A stretch of DNA of 17,094 nucleotides from Temnopleurus reevesii (Eukaryota; Echinodermata; Echinoidea; Temnopleuroida; Temnopleuridae): contig BQKZ01001011.1 of assembly GCA_036244855.1 (NCBI GenBank), forward strand, positions 36,474 to 53,567. Reading direction: 5' to 3'. Made by a program: the position numbers and the translations under genes. Shown here piece after piece: positions 16,665 to 17,094 of this stretch (within the stretch, counting starts at the first letter, position 1; each line of letters starts with the position of its first letter). A model generated the notes under the pieces. The model did no database searches, was not told the origin of the DNA, and saw only the letters and a list, made by a program, of their open reading frames with translations.

Positions 16665-17094
16665 TGTATTAAAAGAGCTTTTATCTTTTCATGCTATATA
16701 AATTGTGCATGTGATATGATAAATTCAGTACAATGTACGAAGATCGAACATGTATGTAACAACCTGTAGTACAAGGGAGGGAGTCAAGGTGCTTGTATGA
16801 ACTAACGATCCAAGGACCTCCCTCCGCCCATCACATTATCACATAGTTGTCAGAACCACTCTAGAGAGACATCCGTTCAACTCAATGGTGTAATTACTCT
16901 ACCAAACGTGTGCACTATTTTCCTCATCATATTATCACCACATATCACCATAGCAAGGTATTATAGAAGGATACCAGACAAGACGCTTTATGAATTTTTA
17001 GGATATAATTGAAAATTTAATAACCTGGGACCTGTTTCAGAAAGCTGTTTGTAGAGGTGCACATGACTCTCCTAACAACTAGTGACCCTTTCTC
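16665..17094. other. Unassigned sequence at the right edge
   Basis: No gene, RNA or repeat that I can support. Confidence 0.45.

Overview
This is a stretch of eukaryotic nuclear DNA, probably from a marine invertebrate. An echinoderm or similar marine deuterostome is my best guess, with a mollusc or lancelet as alternatives. The sequence is AT-rich, has no bacterial gene packing, and carries many short non-autonomous transposons and two tRNA-derived SINEs. The palindrome TACATGTA is strongly over-represented. The guess at the organism comes from repeat style and is not proof. No open frame is long enough to be an intact intron-less gene.

The main gene signal is the 3' part of a split gene on the minus strand. 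I read six exons by hand: 13352-13278 (tentative), 11903-11858, 5632-5556, 2826-2772, 828-768, and a terminal exon 587-229 ending in a stop, followed by a 3' UTR that reaches an ATTAAA signal near base 11. All but the first have usable splice signals at both ends. The codon phases join without a frame break, giving 223 codons before the stop. The predicted C-terminal region is rich in short beta-like stretches and holds a CPTC motif. I do not recognise the protein family. The 5' part of the gene lies further right, in or beyond the window.

The introns are filled with mobile elements. Two related foldback elements of about 600 bp lie at 1027-1637 and 7022-7624, both bounded by TTAA. Short inverted-repeat elements lie at 4983-5152 (TTA-flanked), 7728-7907, 8183-8363 and 9918-10120 (all TA-flanked), 12115-12501, 14977-15401 (decayed) and 16516-16660. 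A 226-bp near-complete palindrome lies at 12607-12832. SINEs lie at 8977-9265 (plus) and about 10745-10922 (minus). Local tandem duplications are at 2456-2493, 3419-3820 and 15553-15702.

Two segments, 6461-6856 and 4741-4884, read like protein on both strands and are probably relics of coding sequence. The right-hand part (about 13550-17094) has little I can name. I found no rRNA, functional tRNA, CRISPR array or virus-like gene. I see no convincing new multi-gene system; the most useful novelties are the split gene and the TTAA-bounded foldback family.
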